Positions 14,355 through 28,400 of a stretch of DNA of 64,000 bases are shown here, one piece after another. Within the stretch, counting starts at the first letter, position 1, and each line of letters starts with the position of its first letter. Location of the stretch: the NCBI GenBank assembly GCA_964035545.1, contig OZ037773.1, positions 3,203,751 through 3,267,750 on the forward strand, read 5' to 3'. The translations under genes were made by a program, and so were the position numbers. Origin of the DNA: Bugula neritina. Its lineage: Eukaryota; Bryozoa; Gymnolaemata; Cheilostomatida; Bugulidae. The notes below the pieces were generated by a model. That model worked only from the letters and a program-made list of their open reading frames with translations, was not told where the DNA came from and made no database searches.

Positions 14355-15819
14355 ATATTCTTACTATATAAAATCAACCAAAAGTTTGGAAATACCTTCG
14401 GTCTATACCGTGATGACGGCCTAGGAGTAATCAACGACACTGCAAAAAATATAGATAGAATTAAAAAATCAATCTGCAAAATTTTCCAAAAACATAATCT
14501 AAATATCACCATTGAAGTAAACAAAAAAGTCGTCAACTATCTAGATATAAATTTTGACATTAGCAAAAGAACACACAAACCCCATGTAAAACCTAACAGC
14601 GAAATCCTATATGTAAACTCCAAATCCAACCATCCACCCCATATCACAAGAAACATCCCACAAGCCATAAACAACAGGCTCTCCAATCTCTCATCTAACG
14701 AAGAAGTCTTCAGTCAAACAACAAAAATACACCAAGAAGCTCTATGTAAAAGTGGATACACACATAACCTAACATTCCAGCCAACACACACCACTAGCAG
14801 ACCAAAAAGAGAAAGACGACGAAACATCACATGGTATAACCCCCCATTCTCCAAAAGTGTATCAAGCAACCTGGGAAAACAATTTTTTAAAATTCTGGAG
14901 GAAGAAATACCCAAAGACCACAAACTCTACAAAATTTTCAACAAAAACAACATAAAACTCAGTTACAGCTGCTGCAGAAATTTAAACAACATAATCAACA
15001 GCCACAATAAAAGATTACTCAACCCAGCAAACCAACCTCCTCGAGAATGTAATTGCAGAAACAGCACAGTGTGCCCACTAGATGGAAAATGCCTCACAAA
15101 GTGCATCATATACCAAGCTACAGTTACAACCAAAGATGGCAGCCAACCCCAGACTTACGTGGGAACATCAGAAACAGAATTCAAAACCAGATTTTATAAC
15201 CACAAATCAACTTTTAACAACAAAACAAAAAAGAACCATACTGAATTGAGCAAATATATCTGGAAACTAAAAGACAAGAACACCCATTTTGACATAACAT
15301 GGAAAATTATGAAAAAGACCAACTCATACAACAAAGTCACTAAAAGATGCAACCTCTGCCTATGGGAAAAATATTTCATAATATACCAGCCCAGCAAATC
15401 TTCCCTTAATAACAGAAATGGAATTCTATCCACATGCAGACATGCACGTAAGCACTACCTGGGCAACATCACATAACAATACTAACAACTCTCAACCATA
15501 GTACTACCTATTATAAATTAGCCTTTCCATCAAACATCTAGCTTTTATAGTTTAATCCTTTAGAAAAAGAGCAATTTAATTAATTAATAGATAACACCAA
15601 ATCCACTACTATGTTTGCATTTCGTTTTACGTTGTGTTTAGCATGATAATTTTCTTTATGTAAAAATTTGAATAATCGGTATGCTTCATAGATTTTATTT
15701 ATTTTTAGTCTAACACCTGAGGAGTGCAGTTTACTGCACGAAACTATATAGTCGTGTAAGATTTTTTAAATAAAATATATATGTATCATTAACAATCTGA
15801 ACACACTACATTATATTAG
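14341..15819 (+). mobile_element. Penelope-like retroelement copy 2, head-to-head with copy 1
   Basis: A plus-strand copy nearly identical to the 3' two-thirds of copy 1. It starts inside the RT just before motif C (YRDDG) and continues through the complete Cys-rich and GIY-YIG region to a stop at 15,474-15,476. The 3' UTR and hammerhead follow. It is truncated through motifs A and B, so it encodes no complete RT. The arms of the inverted repeat (about 12,086-13,550 and 14,345-15,819) could form a hairpin with a spacer of about 0.8 kb. The frame upstream of about 14,350 is antisense of copy 1. Confidence 0.9.
15710..15760 (+). ncRNA. Type-I hammerhead ribozyme motif, PLE copy 2
   Basis: CTGAGGA at 15,717-15,723; stem II GTGCAGT/ACTGCAC at 15,724-15,739; GAA at 15,740-15,742; stem III at 15,743-15,752; predicted cleavage after C15,753; stem I ACAC (15,713-15,716) with GTGT (15,754-15,757). 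All invariant core bases are present. Confidence 0.87.
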
Positions 15820-16002
<183 letters not shown>

Positions 16003-16016
16003 ATTTATATATATAT

Positions 16017-16821
16017 AAATAAAATTTTCAATAGGAAAACTATAAAAATTAGCTATTCATGCATGCCCAACATGAAAAATATTATTGATGGCTCGAACCA
16101 TCACAAACTCAAAACCACACACACCCCTACTACCGCTACTAAACTAAATGACACACAATGTAACTGCAAACAACCTTCCCACTGTCCACTAAATGGTAAA
16201 TGCTTATACAAAGACGTAATATACCAAGCAACTGTAACAAGACAGGACAATAATTCCAGCCATTCATACATAGGACTCTGTTCGACTACCTTCAAAACCA
16301 GATTCAATAACCACAAAGCCTCTTTCCTACATGCAGATAAAGCTAACAGCACGCAACTCAGCAGACACATCTGGAATTTAAAAGACAACAAAACGAAATT
16401 CAGCTTAAAATGGAATATTTTAAAGATTTGCAAATCATACTCAAACCTAACCAATAGATGTAATTTATGCAACTATGAGAAGTATATAATTTTAAAACAA
16501 CCGGAATTATCTTCCCTCAACAAACGAAAAGAGCTTTCCACCACGTGTAGACATAAACGCAAATTTTTACTTGCGCACTTAACAGACGCTAGTTAAAACA
16601 TTCCAGCGTAGTAATACACTAACAATACTAATTTCAAAACAAAATCACTCAAGCGTACACACAACGACCTGATGATCGTAGCTCGCACTACGTGAAACAA
16701 TATTGTAGTCAATAGAATGAAGATCTAAGTTTATTTTTATATCCAAAATTGTATTAGTACCAAATATAAATACTCTATTTTTCGAAATATTGAGTTCTTT
16801 TGATTCATTTTTAATTATAGA

Positions 16822-16825
<4 letters not shown>
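16017..16825 (+). mobile_element. Divergent Penelope-like element, C-terminal GIY-YIG fragment
   Basis: The plus-strand frame open to a stop near 16,596 encodes the terminal part of a second PLE lineage: TIKISYSCM, the Cys-rich CNCKQPSHCPLNGKC, IYQATV, then SYIG and FKTRFNNHKASF of the GIY-YIG domain, and a CNLC motif. It aligns colinearly with copies 1 and 2 but differs at many residues, so it is a distinct family. Motifs A-C of the RT are absent. It lies between (TA)n tracts at 15,888-15,994 and 16,826-16,893. The first frame residues (Tyr-Ile repeats) come from TA repeats and are not protein. Confidence 0.88.
16660..16716 (+). ncRNA. Degenerate hammerhead motif in the divergent PLE
   Basis: CTGATGA at 16,669-16,675. 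Stem II is CGTAG (16,677-16,681) with CTACG (16,688-16,692) and a loop of six; the closing 10.1/11.1 pair appears as T-T. GAA at 16,694-16,696 is followed by stem III ACAA-TA-TTGT, with A as cleavage residue. Stem I is only GAC with GTC. The core is intact; the helices are weaker than in the other copies. Confidence 0.6.

Positions 16826-16893
<68 letters not shown>
16826..16893. repeat. (TA)n microsatellite
   Basis: About 68 bp of TA abutting the 3' end of PLE copy 3. Confidence 0.95.
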
Positions 16894-16896
<3 letters not shown>

Positions 16897-16948
16897 GTAG
16901 TGTGTTCAGATTGTTAATGATACATATATTTTTTTTTATTTAAAAAAT

Positions 16949-16999
16949 CTCACACGACTATATAGTTTCGTACAGTAAACTGCACTCGTCAGGTGTTAG
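16949..16999 (-). ncRNA. Type-I hammerhead ribozyme motif, PLE copy 3 left end
   Basis: Minus strand: CTGACGA core, stem II GTGCAGT/ACTGTAC with one G-U wobble, GAA, stem III ACTA-TA-TAGT, cleavage C, and stem I ACAC/GTGT. Position 7 of the core differs from copies 1 and 2 (C for G), which the hammerhead consensus allows. Confidence 0.84.
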
Positions 17000-17728
17000 A
17001 CTAAAAATAAATAAAATCTATGAAGCATACCGATTATTCAAATTTTTACATAAAGAAAATTATCATGCTAAACACAACGTAAAACGAAATGCAAACATAG
17101 TAGTGGATTTGGTGTTATCTATTAATTAATTAAATTGCTCTTTTTCTAAAGGATTAGACTATAAAAGCTAGATGTTTGATGGAAAGGGTAATTTATAATA
17201 GGTGGTACTATGGTTTAGAATTGTTAGTATTGTTATGTGATGTTGCCCAGGTAGTGCTTACGTGCATGTCTGCATGTGGATAGAATCTCATTTCTGTTAT
17301 TAAGGGAAGATTTGCTGGGCTGGTATATTATGAAATATTTTTCCCATAGGCAGAGGTTGGACCTTTTAGTGACTTTGTTGTATGAGTTGGTTTTTTTCAT
17401 AATTTTCCATGTTATGTCAAAATGGGTGTTCTTGTCTTTTAGTTTCCAGATATATTTGCTCAATTCAGTATGGTTCTTTTTTGTTTTGTTGTTAAAAGTT
17501 GATTTGTGGTTATACAATCTGGTTTTGAATTCTGTTTCTAATGTTCCCACGTAAGTCTGGGGTTGGCTGCCATCTTTGGTTGTAACTCTAGCTTGGTATA
17601 TGATGCACTTTGTGAGGCATTTTCCATCTAGTGGGCACACTGTGCTGTTTCTGCAGTTACATTCTCGAGGAGGTTGGTTTGCTGGGTTGAGTAATCGGTA
17701 TGCTTCATAGATCTTATTTATTTTTAGT

Positions 17729-17779
17729 CTAACACCTGACGAGTGCAGTTTACTGTACGAAACTATATAGTCGTGTGAG
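17729..17779 (+). ncRNA. Type-I hammerhead ribozyme motif, PLE copy 3 right end
   Basis: Plus-strand mirror of the motif at 16,949-16,999, with the same CTGACGA and the same wobble in stem II. The stem II wobble shared by both ends shows the two arms came from one parent copy. Confidence 0.84.
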
Positions 17780-17841
17780 ATTTTTTGAATAAAAAAATAT
17801 ATATGTATCATTAACAATCTGAACACACTACATTATATTAC

Positions 17842-19310
<1,469 letters not shown>

Positions 19311-19422
19311 CTAGCTTTTGATGTTGACATAAGTTTGCCCGGAAGGTGCCTCATAGTTATCTGTATTAGCTGTTTGTCTTTGAGATACATCTAGTGAGTC
19401 ATAGTTGTGATCATCCATTCTA

Positions 19423-19695
19423 GTGGCGCGCATCTCTGTGTATGGGGAGTTATCGGTCCTAGTAGTAGACATTTCTATGTATGGGGAATTATCAGTTCTA
19501 GTGGCAGACATATCTGTGTATGGGGAGTTATCAGTCCTAGTGACAGACATATCTATGTATGGGGAGTTATCAGTTCTAGCCGCAGACATATCTATATATG
19601 GGGAATTATCAGTCTTGGTGACAGACAACTCTGTGTACAGGGAGTTATCATTCCTAGTGACAGATAATTCCGCGTATGGGGAGTTATCAGTCCCA
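19423..19695 (-). repeat. Coding 39-bp minisatellite: seven tyrosine motifs in the R3 tail
   Basis: Membrane-proximal copies read YAEL and YTEL; distal copies read YIDM, YIDM, YTDM, YIEM and YTEM. The frame is uninterrupted although the ectodomain is broken, which suggests recent inactivation or exchange with an active copy. Confidence 0.92.
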
Positions 19696-22562
19696 GTACA
19701 AGCTAGTGACCTAATTCCTTGAAAAAAAAGACAAGCCAGTTTTATTTTGCAACTAATTTTTGGATTGCAACTTCAAGTGTAATTGTTATATATAAATATG
19801 ATAGAATATCATTATTTTATAACATCATTTTATCAATCAATAACACCTTTTAGTTTTCCAAGATGAAATGCTACTCCAGCTGTGATGATAAGTAACAGAC
19901 AACCACCAGCTAATCCTCCTCCCAGAGCAGCTTTGTCTATGCTCGCACATGGTGGTTTTTCAGAAGGAGTTGAAATCGGGATTGTGCTTGGTAGTGTAAT
20001 AGAACTATCCCACTTTATTTTCCATGTAATAGTAACCGATTTGGCTGCATAATAAAAGCAAAATTATTATAATAAAACAGATCTTTCAATGACACTATTA
20101 ATAGTTTTTGACAATAAATAGTATCTGATCATCACAATTATATAGTACCATATTGCTAGGTTATAGCTCTCTAATAAACTGGATAATATTATTATTAAAA
20201 AGAAAGTATTAAAGTTTAAAGTAAGTGCATGTATAAATTGTCACCGGTGGTGCAATTTGAATAATTTCTTACATAAACCATTTCCAGCTGCGCATGAAAC
20301 TGTGTCTGTTAAACCATCTGTTTGAGAATTTAAACCCAGTTCATCAGCTGATCCTATGATCAAAGCTCCATTATATGTCCAAGTAAAGGTAGAGGGTGGT
20401 GGGTTAGCATCTACATGTTGGCTACACTTTAGTTTAACATCAGATTGACTTGGGTTGTATTCTTTCGTGATTGGATCTTGAACACCTGGTTTCCTAGTCA
20501 AATCTGCAGTGCACCAATATGAAAATGTTGAAATTAATATATATGATCTTTAATTTCATTTACATGTACTAAAAGTGACGGGTCTATATGACACTCACAC
20601 TGTGGTGTGATAGTAACATTTCTTTCAGTGTTTCCTCCCTTCCAGTTAGAATGTTCTGTATCTGTACAGGATAAAGTTAATCCAGCTCTGTCTGTCTCAG
20701 TAGGAGTATACTTTCTAGCCACTGTGTTCCCATTCACTTCTGTACAATAATATATATGTGTAAGTCAAACATCAACATTGGTTAGAAAAACATCAAAGAA
20801 AAAGTATTTGGTTCTAAGTTTACAACTTTCTCAACATAACAACATAATATGAGCCTAATATGTCACTATTATATATATATAAGCATTTACAAAATGACAA
20901 CATTGTTCATCAGTGCTATATCCTATAATATACACCCATTTGTATTCTCAGCTTTCTGCTACATAAATAAAGAATCTAAAATCATGCATTCAGTAAGATG
21001 GAGCGAGTCGAAAAAACAAGTATGAATCCTATTTGCATATATATATATAGAACTATACTCACTGTATTCATAGACTGAGACAGGAACTGCCCCTATAGAG
21101 TTACAATTAAAACTAAACTCTTCTCCTTCTATAATGTTTTCTTGTACATTTAGAAATATATCAGTTGGAGCCGCTGTTGAATGAAAATAAGACATGCAAA
21201 ATATATTTCAAGTTGAGGAGTCAAGTAAAGTAAGAGAACTTGCTAATACTTTAACTTAATGTCTTGGCTTATATGTGATATAGATATGAAACATATCAAG
21301 TGAGATAGAAGCATTCAAAACATTATACTTTTCTCCTTCTGTGATAGTTTCTGATTTCCTGAGATTAATAAGCTGCAACCACAGTTTTAATAGAAAAACA
21401 TTCATAAACTGAAAATAAATATTCGGTTTACAGAAATATTTCCAATAAAGTTGTTTTACTCTTGATCGCATTAAATTTTTTATTTTTTAATTAGAATACA
21501 CAAAAATCTAACTAACATGGCACCATGCTAAAGGCTTAGAAATGAAAGTTCCATAAACTATTTTGGTAGCAGTTAAATCTCACAGTAGAGATGAATGACA
21601 CATTTTAAAAACTGAAATTAATTAAAGTTGCATCTAAAAATTATGGTCTGCCAACATAATATTGAAATAGGAAAATTTGCTTTATTAAGAGATTACCTTT
21701 AACTTTCACTGAAACTTCTGAAGAGAGAATTTCTCCCCTACCTCCTTCAAACCCTCTACAGTAGAACTTCCCTTTGATTGTTGAATCTGTTACAGTGAGT
21801 TGTACAGAAAGAGTGAATCCTTCAGATTTACCAACTGAGTTACAGTCTGCATTACTAACTCCAGGTCTTTCTATTCCAGAGACAGTAGTAATATCTGGAG
21901 TTGATACACTAATCCATACTGTGTCATCCTCAGAACTTGGAATACACCCACTTCTGTAGACTGTACTGTCTCCATCAGCTTCATATCGTAACTGTTAGGT
22001 TCTCAGATCAGTATAACCAGATGATTCACATGTGAAAGTTATCTTCTCATCTTTATAGAAATCTGGTGAGCTTGTAGTACTGTAGTCTATCTCTGTAGAC
22101 GGCAGTGCTGAAACCACATAAAAACATACATGTAAGCTGCAAAAATTCTTATACGCTACTGTGTTCTGCAAACAGCCCATACTGTGTCATCCTCAGAATT
22201 TCTACTACATCCACTTCTGTAGATTGTACTGTCTCCATCAGCTTCATATTGTAACCGTAAGGTTTGCAGACTAGTATAACCTGCAGATGTGTCACATGTG
22301 AAAGTTATCTTCTCATCTTTATAGAAATCTGGTGAAGTAATAGTACTGTGGTCTATCTCTGCAGATGGCTGTGCTATTTAGATATATATACAAAAAACAG
22401 TCCAAGTTACAAAATATCTCTAATACTCTTTACCAATATTAACTGATAAGCTTGTTATAATAGCATATGAAATGTTTTGTAAACTAGACCTCCCTATATA
22501 GCTGTTATAATGACAATTGCAGTTTATATATTATTATTATACATTGCATAAGTAATAAATAT

Positions 22563-22695
<133 letters not shown>

Positions 22696-23854
22696 TATGC
22701 ATGAACATAAATTTTTATGTGCTGAAAGAGCGTTAATGACACTCACACTGTGGTGTAATAGCTCTTTCCAAACAATCTCGTAATTGTGTACTATTTCTGA
22801 AGCAATGAGAACACAACCTCAGAATAAAATGTTATTTTTACTACAATGTGTGTATATTGTTAAGACATCTGCTTATTTATGCTCTATAACTTTAAATAGA
22901 TAGTTTTTGAGACAGAGAATACAAGCAACTTGAGCATTCGTTAATTAATAATACTCACACTGTGGTATGACAGTAACAGTTTGTTCAGTGTTTCCTCCCT
23001 TCCAGTTAGAATGCTGTGTATCTGTACAGGATAAAGTTAGCCCAGCTCTGTCTGTCTCAGTAGGAGTATACTTACCAGTCACTATGTTACCATTTACTCC
23101 TGTATATATTAAAATATATCTGTTCATGCCAAGCAATGATACTGAAGAACAACGAAGTATCTGTTCCTATGTTCATAAGCTGATCAATATTACAGCATTT
23201 AACCCCATGAGTTTTATGATCTTATAATCACATTCGCAAGATGACAACATTGTTAAACTAAGCAATGTTCTACCATATTAATTAAATTGATACAAAATTT
23301 TGTGAGTTCCAAAGAAGTTGAGTCTAAATTTATAGAAATCTAACTTAATCTTAGAATAAACTATAAAACCTTAAACTATAGATTTAAAAATAATTGCTTT
23401 TATTTTGTAAAATAGAAAGTCTGAAAACTAATTACACTCATGACTAGTGTTATTAGATATTTATATGTCACATGCAGTCACACACAAACATAATTTATTT
23501 TGTAGTACAGTAAATATCTCGTGCTTTTCACAATGCAAAGAAAACTATATAATTCATAGTTTACTAGCTAGAAAGTCATAAAACACTTCTTCCAATGTTA
23601 AGTATCCAAACGCTTTTATACTCACTGTATTCATAGACTGACACAGGATCTGCTCCTGTAGAGTTACAATCAAAACTAAACTCTTCTCCTTCTATAATAG
23701 TTTCTGGTTTATTGAGTGATATATTAGTTGGAGCCACTGTTGAATAAAAATGTGAGTAATAATTTAAATTTAATGCATACCTCCCAGAAATAAACGAGAT
23801 ATATATTCCAAAATTATAATTTGATGGTTAGAACTATAACAAAAATCAATGCTG

Positions 23855-23857
<3 letters not shown>

Positions 23858-23943
<86 letters not shown>
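23858..23943. repeat. (TA)n microsatellite at the 5' break of R3
   Basis: About 85 bp of TA. To its left is receptor intron; to its right (from 23,945) is unit-flank sequence paralogous to about 34,110. This is the deletion joint that removed the first exons of R3. Confidence 0.95.
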
Positions 23944-23947
<4 letters not shown>

Positions 23948-24051
23948 TGACTTTGTTTGGATGAGTGATATTATATGCTGGGAAAAAAAATTTAAAATAA
24001 AAAAGAGGTACAAGCCTTTTATCAGTAACAGTATATATAAGTAAATGAATA

Positions 24052-24262
24052 GGGAGCAGCTGTGGTCTAGGGGTTAGAGTGTTTGCCTTGTGAACCCAAG
24101 GTCATGGGGTCGAGCTCCGACAAAGGCCATTGGTGATGTTAGAAAGAGCATCCAGTCATAATTGCTCCTGTGCCTTATTTAAAAAAGTTCTTAGCTTTAA
24201 CAAAAACCCTTTTACCAGGGGTTTCTCACAGGGATAGTGACTATAAACTTGCGTGAGTTTTT
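24052..24262 (+). mobile_element. tRNA-derived SINE
   Basis: The tRNA-like head has an A box (TGGTCTAGGGG) and a B box-like GGTCGAGCTCC, then a body with GATGTTAGAAAGAGCATCC and a T-rich end. Related copies lie at 55,069-55,190 (plus) and 57,955-58,142 (minus). Confidence 0.82.
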
Positions 24263-24783
24263 TTATATATAAGTAAATGAATATGGAGATGGTAGATATA
24301 GTTTTTAAGAGAGGAGAATATGGGGCAGAGATAAATTCTATTTGTCATAAATAAGTTAAGATTGGGTGCATGATAAACTTTGGGTTTTCGAACTGAAAAG
24401 AACTTCTATCAAACTATTATATTCTAATTGGTATACTTCTAAAAGTTTTATTACATAACCAACTTTATATAATTTAGAAACTATCGGATATCATACAATG
24501 AGTCATTACATAGATATAGAATAATAACTACTAAATTATTAGGCATTTAATCATATTAAAACAGTTCTTTTCAGCTAATGATGTCTTTCATATTTGCTTT
24601 CTGAGTATTTCTAAAAAATGTCTCTTCGCATTACAAGTTATTGGGATAATGTGACAACCTGAATAAAAGCTTAAAATGAGTTTAAAACAAAACAAATGTT
24701 ACAATTGAATAAATATATGGAGAATTTTCTACAAAAGAATCTAATAAAAGCAAGTTAGCATCGAAGCCAAATTTATACTAAAT

Positions 24784-25112
24784 GTAGCGAAATTAGCGGT
24801 ACTTTGCTAAGCTATTTTAGCTATATGAACAACGCACTAAGAAAAGCTTTCTACAGCACAGCCAGTGCTAACTCTGGCACTTGGCAATAGTTAGTGATAG
24901 TGAACTGGTGTAATTTTAAGAGAGCAAAATAAGTAAGTTATTTACATTAATTACATTGTTTCCTTTTTGTGGATTACAACTGTTTTTTGTTTTCATATTG
25001 TTTATTTATGTTTATCCTGATCATGTAAGTTTAAATTGCAATTATTGTAGTCTTGACGATGTCAATAGAAGTTAAATAAAACATAATAAAGAACTCAAGC
25101 CTAGTTCACTAC
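24784..25112. mobile_element. MITE-like insertion with 7-8 bp target duplication
   Basis: Absent from the paralogous R1 and R3 flanks, where the sequence reads straight through TACTAAATTTGA. The insert is bounded by ACTAAAT on both sides (24,777-24,783 and 25,113-25,119). Its ends are imperfect inverted repeats (GTAGCGAAATTAGC and, on the other strand, GTAGTGAACTAGGC). No coding capacity. The 7-8 bp duplication suggests a hAT-like origin, unproven. Confidence 0.78.
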
Positions 25113-25481
25113 ACTAAATTTGATTATATCAGTTATATATATCATTATAATGTATGTGTTACTGTCCTATATAATGTTTATATTAACGTACAATAAACAA
25201 CACATCCAATATACAGCTGCACATGAGTGTAGCAAAATTTGGTAAATTGAAAGTAAAACAGTTTGAAGATATGACATGCCTGCATATGTTAGAACTGACT
25301 CAACTTTCTTCTGCCTATAATATTTACCAAAATATATTTAATTTCTTGTTGAATATAAAAGTTCCCATTGTTGCCTACAATTCATAGTAATAGTATTAAA
25401 ATATTTCATTGCAGTTAATAAAAATATATTAATGGAAAACAGATATAATAAAATAGTGCTGGCTACAGTAATAATGCTTAT

Positions 25482-28400
25482 CTAGCTTCTGATGTTGACA
25501 TAAGTTTGCCCGGAAGGTGCGTCATGGTTATCTGTATTGGCTGTTTGTCTTTGAGATGAATCTAATGAGTCATAGTTGTGATCATCCATTCTAGTGGCAC
25601 GCATCGCTGTGTATGGGGAGTTATCAGTTCTAGCAGCGGACATATCTGTGTATGGGGAATTAGCAGTCCGGGTGACGGACAACTCTGTGTACAGGGAGTT
25701 ATCATTCCTAGTGACAGATAATTCTGTGTATGGGGAGTTATCAGTCCTAGTTCCAGCCCGTGACCTAATTCCTTAAAGAAAACAAGACAAGCCAGTTTTA
25801 TTGTGCAACAACTTTTTAGATTGCGACTTCAAGTGTGATTGTTATATATATAAATATAGTAAAACCATTATTTATATCAACCCATAAAACCTTTTAGTTT
25901 TCCAAGATGAAATGCTACTCCAGCTGTGATGATAAGTAACAGACAACCACCAGCTAATCCTCCTCCCAGAGCAGCTTTGTCAATGCCTGCACATGATGGT
26001 TTTTCAGAAGGAGTCGAAATCGGGATTGTGCTTGGTAGTGTGATAGAACTATCCCACTTTATTGTCCATGTAATAGTAACTGATTTGGCTGCATAACAAA
26101 AGCAAAATTATTATAATAAAACAGATCTTTCAAAAACACTATTAATAGTTTTTGATAATAAATAGTCTCTGATCATCACAATTAGTACTATATAGCTAGA
26201 TTAACTCTCTAATTCAAGTTGTATGACATTATGCTATTAAAAGGAAAGTTTCAAAATTAAAGAAGTGCATATATAAATTGTCAGCAGTGGTATAATCTAA
26301 ACAATTTCTTACATAAACCATTTCCAGCTGCGCATGAAACTGTGTCTGTTAAACCATCTGTTTGAGAATTCAAAGCCAGTTCATCAGCTGATCCTATGAT
26401 CAAAGCTCCATTATATGTCCAACTGAAGGTAGAAGGTGGTGGGTTAGCATCTACATGTTGACTACACCTTAGTTTAACATCAGATTGACTTGGGTTGTAT
26501 TCTTTTGTGACTGAATCTTGAACACCTGGTTTCCTAGCCAAATCTGCAGTGCACCAATATAAAAATGTTGAAATTAATAAGTATATCAGGCATTTTGTAT
26601 ATATGATCTTTAATTTCCTTTACATGTACTAAAAGTGAAGGGTCTATATGACACTCACATTGTGGTGTGATAGTAACATTTCTTTCAGTGTTTCCTCCCT
26701 TCCAGTTAGAATGTTCTGTATCTGTACAGGATAAAGTTAGTCCAGCTCTGTCTGTCTCAGTTGGAGTATACTTTCTAGCCACTGTGTTCCCATTCACTTC
26801 TGTACATTAATATATATGTGTAAGTCAAACATCAACATTGGTTAGAAAAACATCAAAGAAAAAGTATTTGGTTTTAAGTTTACAACTTTCTCAACATAAT
26901 ATGAGCCTATAATATGTCACTATTATATATAAGCATTTACAAGATGACAACATTGTTCATCAGTGCTATATCCTATAATATACACCCATTTGTATTCTCA
27001 GCTTTCTGCTACATAAATAAAGAATCTAAAATCATGCATTAGTTTTATTCAGTAAGATGGAATAAGTCAGAAAAACAAGTATGAATCCTATTTGCATATA
27101 TATATATATATAGAACTATACCCACTGTATTCATAGACGGACACAGGAACTGCCCCTATAGAGTTACAATTAAAACTAAACTCTTCTCCTTCTATGATAG
27201 TTTCTTCTACATTTAGAAATATATCAGTTGGAGCCGCTGTTGAATGAAAATAAGACATGCAAAAATATATTTCAAGTTGAGGAGTCAAATAGAGTTTATA
27301 AGAGCACTTGCTAATACTTTAACTTAATGTCTTGGCTTATATGTGATATAGATATGAAAAATATCAAGTGAGATAGAAGCATTCAAAACATTATACTTTT
27401 CTCCTTCTGTGATAGTTTTTGATTTCCTGAGGTTAATAAGCTGCAACCACTGTTTTAATAGAAACGCATTCATAAACTGAATATAAACATTTGGTTTACA
27501 GACATATTTCTAATAAAGTTGTTTTACTCTCGCATTAAAGTTCTTATAAATTATGAACAATAATAGACAAAAATCTAACTATAGCATGGCACCATGCTAA
27601 ATGTCTGAAAATAAAACTATAAACTGTTTTGATAGCAGTTGAATCCCACAATATAGAGATAAATGACATACTTTAAAAGCTGAAATTAATTAAAGTTGCA
27701 TCTAAAAATTATGGTCTGCTAACATAATTTTGAAATGGACAAATTTACTTTAAATAGGTTACCTTTCGCTTCCATTGAAACTTCTGAGGAAAGAATTTCT
27801 CCCACACCTCCTCCTTCAAACCCTCTACAGTAGAGCTTCCCTTTGAGTGTTGAGTCTGTTATAGTGAGTTGTACAGAAAGAGTGAATCCTTCAGGTTTAC
27901 CAACTGAGTTACAGTCTGCATGACTGACTCCAGGACCTTCTATTCCAGAGACATCAGTAATATCTAGAATTGAGAAGCCCAGCCATACTGTATCATCCAC
28001 AGGACTTCGAGTACATCCACTTTGATAGATTGTACTGTCTCCATCAGCTTCATATCGTAGATGTAAGGTTCTCAGATCAGTATAACCAGATGCTTCACAT
28101 GTGAAAGTTATCCTCTCATCTTTATAGAAATCTGGTGAAGTTGTAGTACTGTAGTCTATCTCTGTAGATGGCTGTGCTATATAAAGATATGTATAGTAAC
28201 AGCCCAAGTTACAAAATACATCTAATACCGTGTACCAATATATATATACAGTCAAAAACGTCTGCTTGTAAAAAAGTATTTAATAAATTATAACAAAAGT
28301 GTATACAAACTGCAAATTTTGAGAATATGAACCAATTGTAGACCAATTGCACTCCATTAAAGGACATGGCAGTGAGAATAAAATATTTAGAAAGCAATTT

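Larger units (their letters stand above)
16894..17841 (-). mobile_element. PLE copy 3: short head-to-head derivative
   Basis: The minus strand from about 17,697 down to 17,233 encodes only the last ~155 residues (LLNPANQPPRECNC onward, with the GIY-YIG region). At about 17,697 it is joined head-to-head to a 145-bp plus-strand copy of just the 3' UTR end (17,697-17,841). The joint shares TAAT with both parents, suggesting microhomology. Both ends carry hammerhead motifs. It is non-autonomous; the coding frame read through the joint into the UTR copy is artificial. Confidence 0.88.

Noticed and set aside
14355-14536. First ~60 residues of the 704-residue minus frame as PLE N-terminus
   Set aside because: This part is the antisense of copy 2 across the head-to-head joint. 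It is not homologous to a PLE N-terminus.
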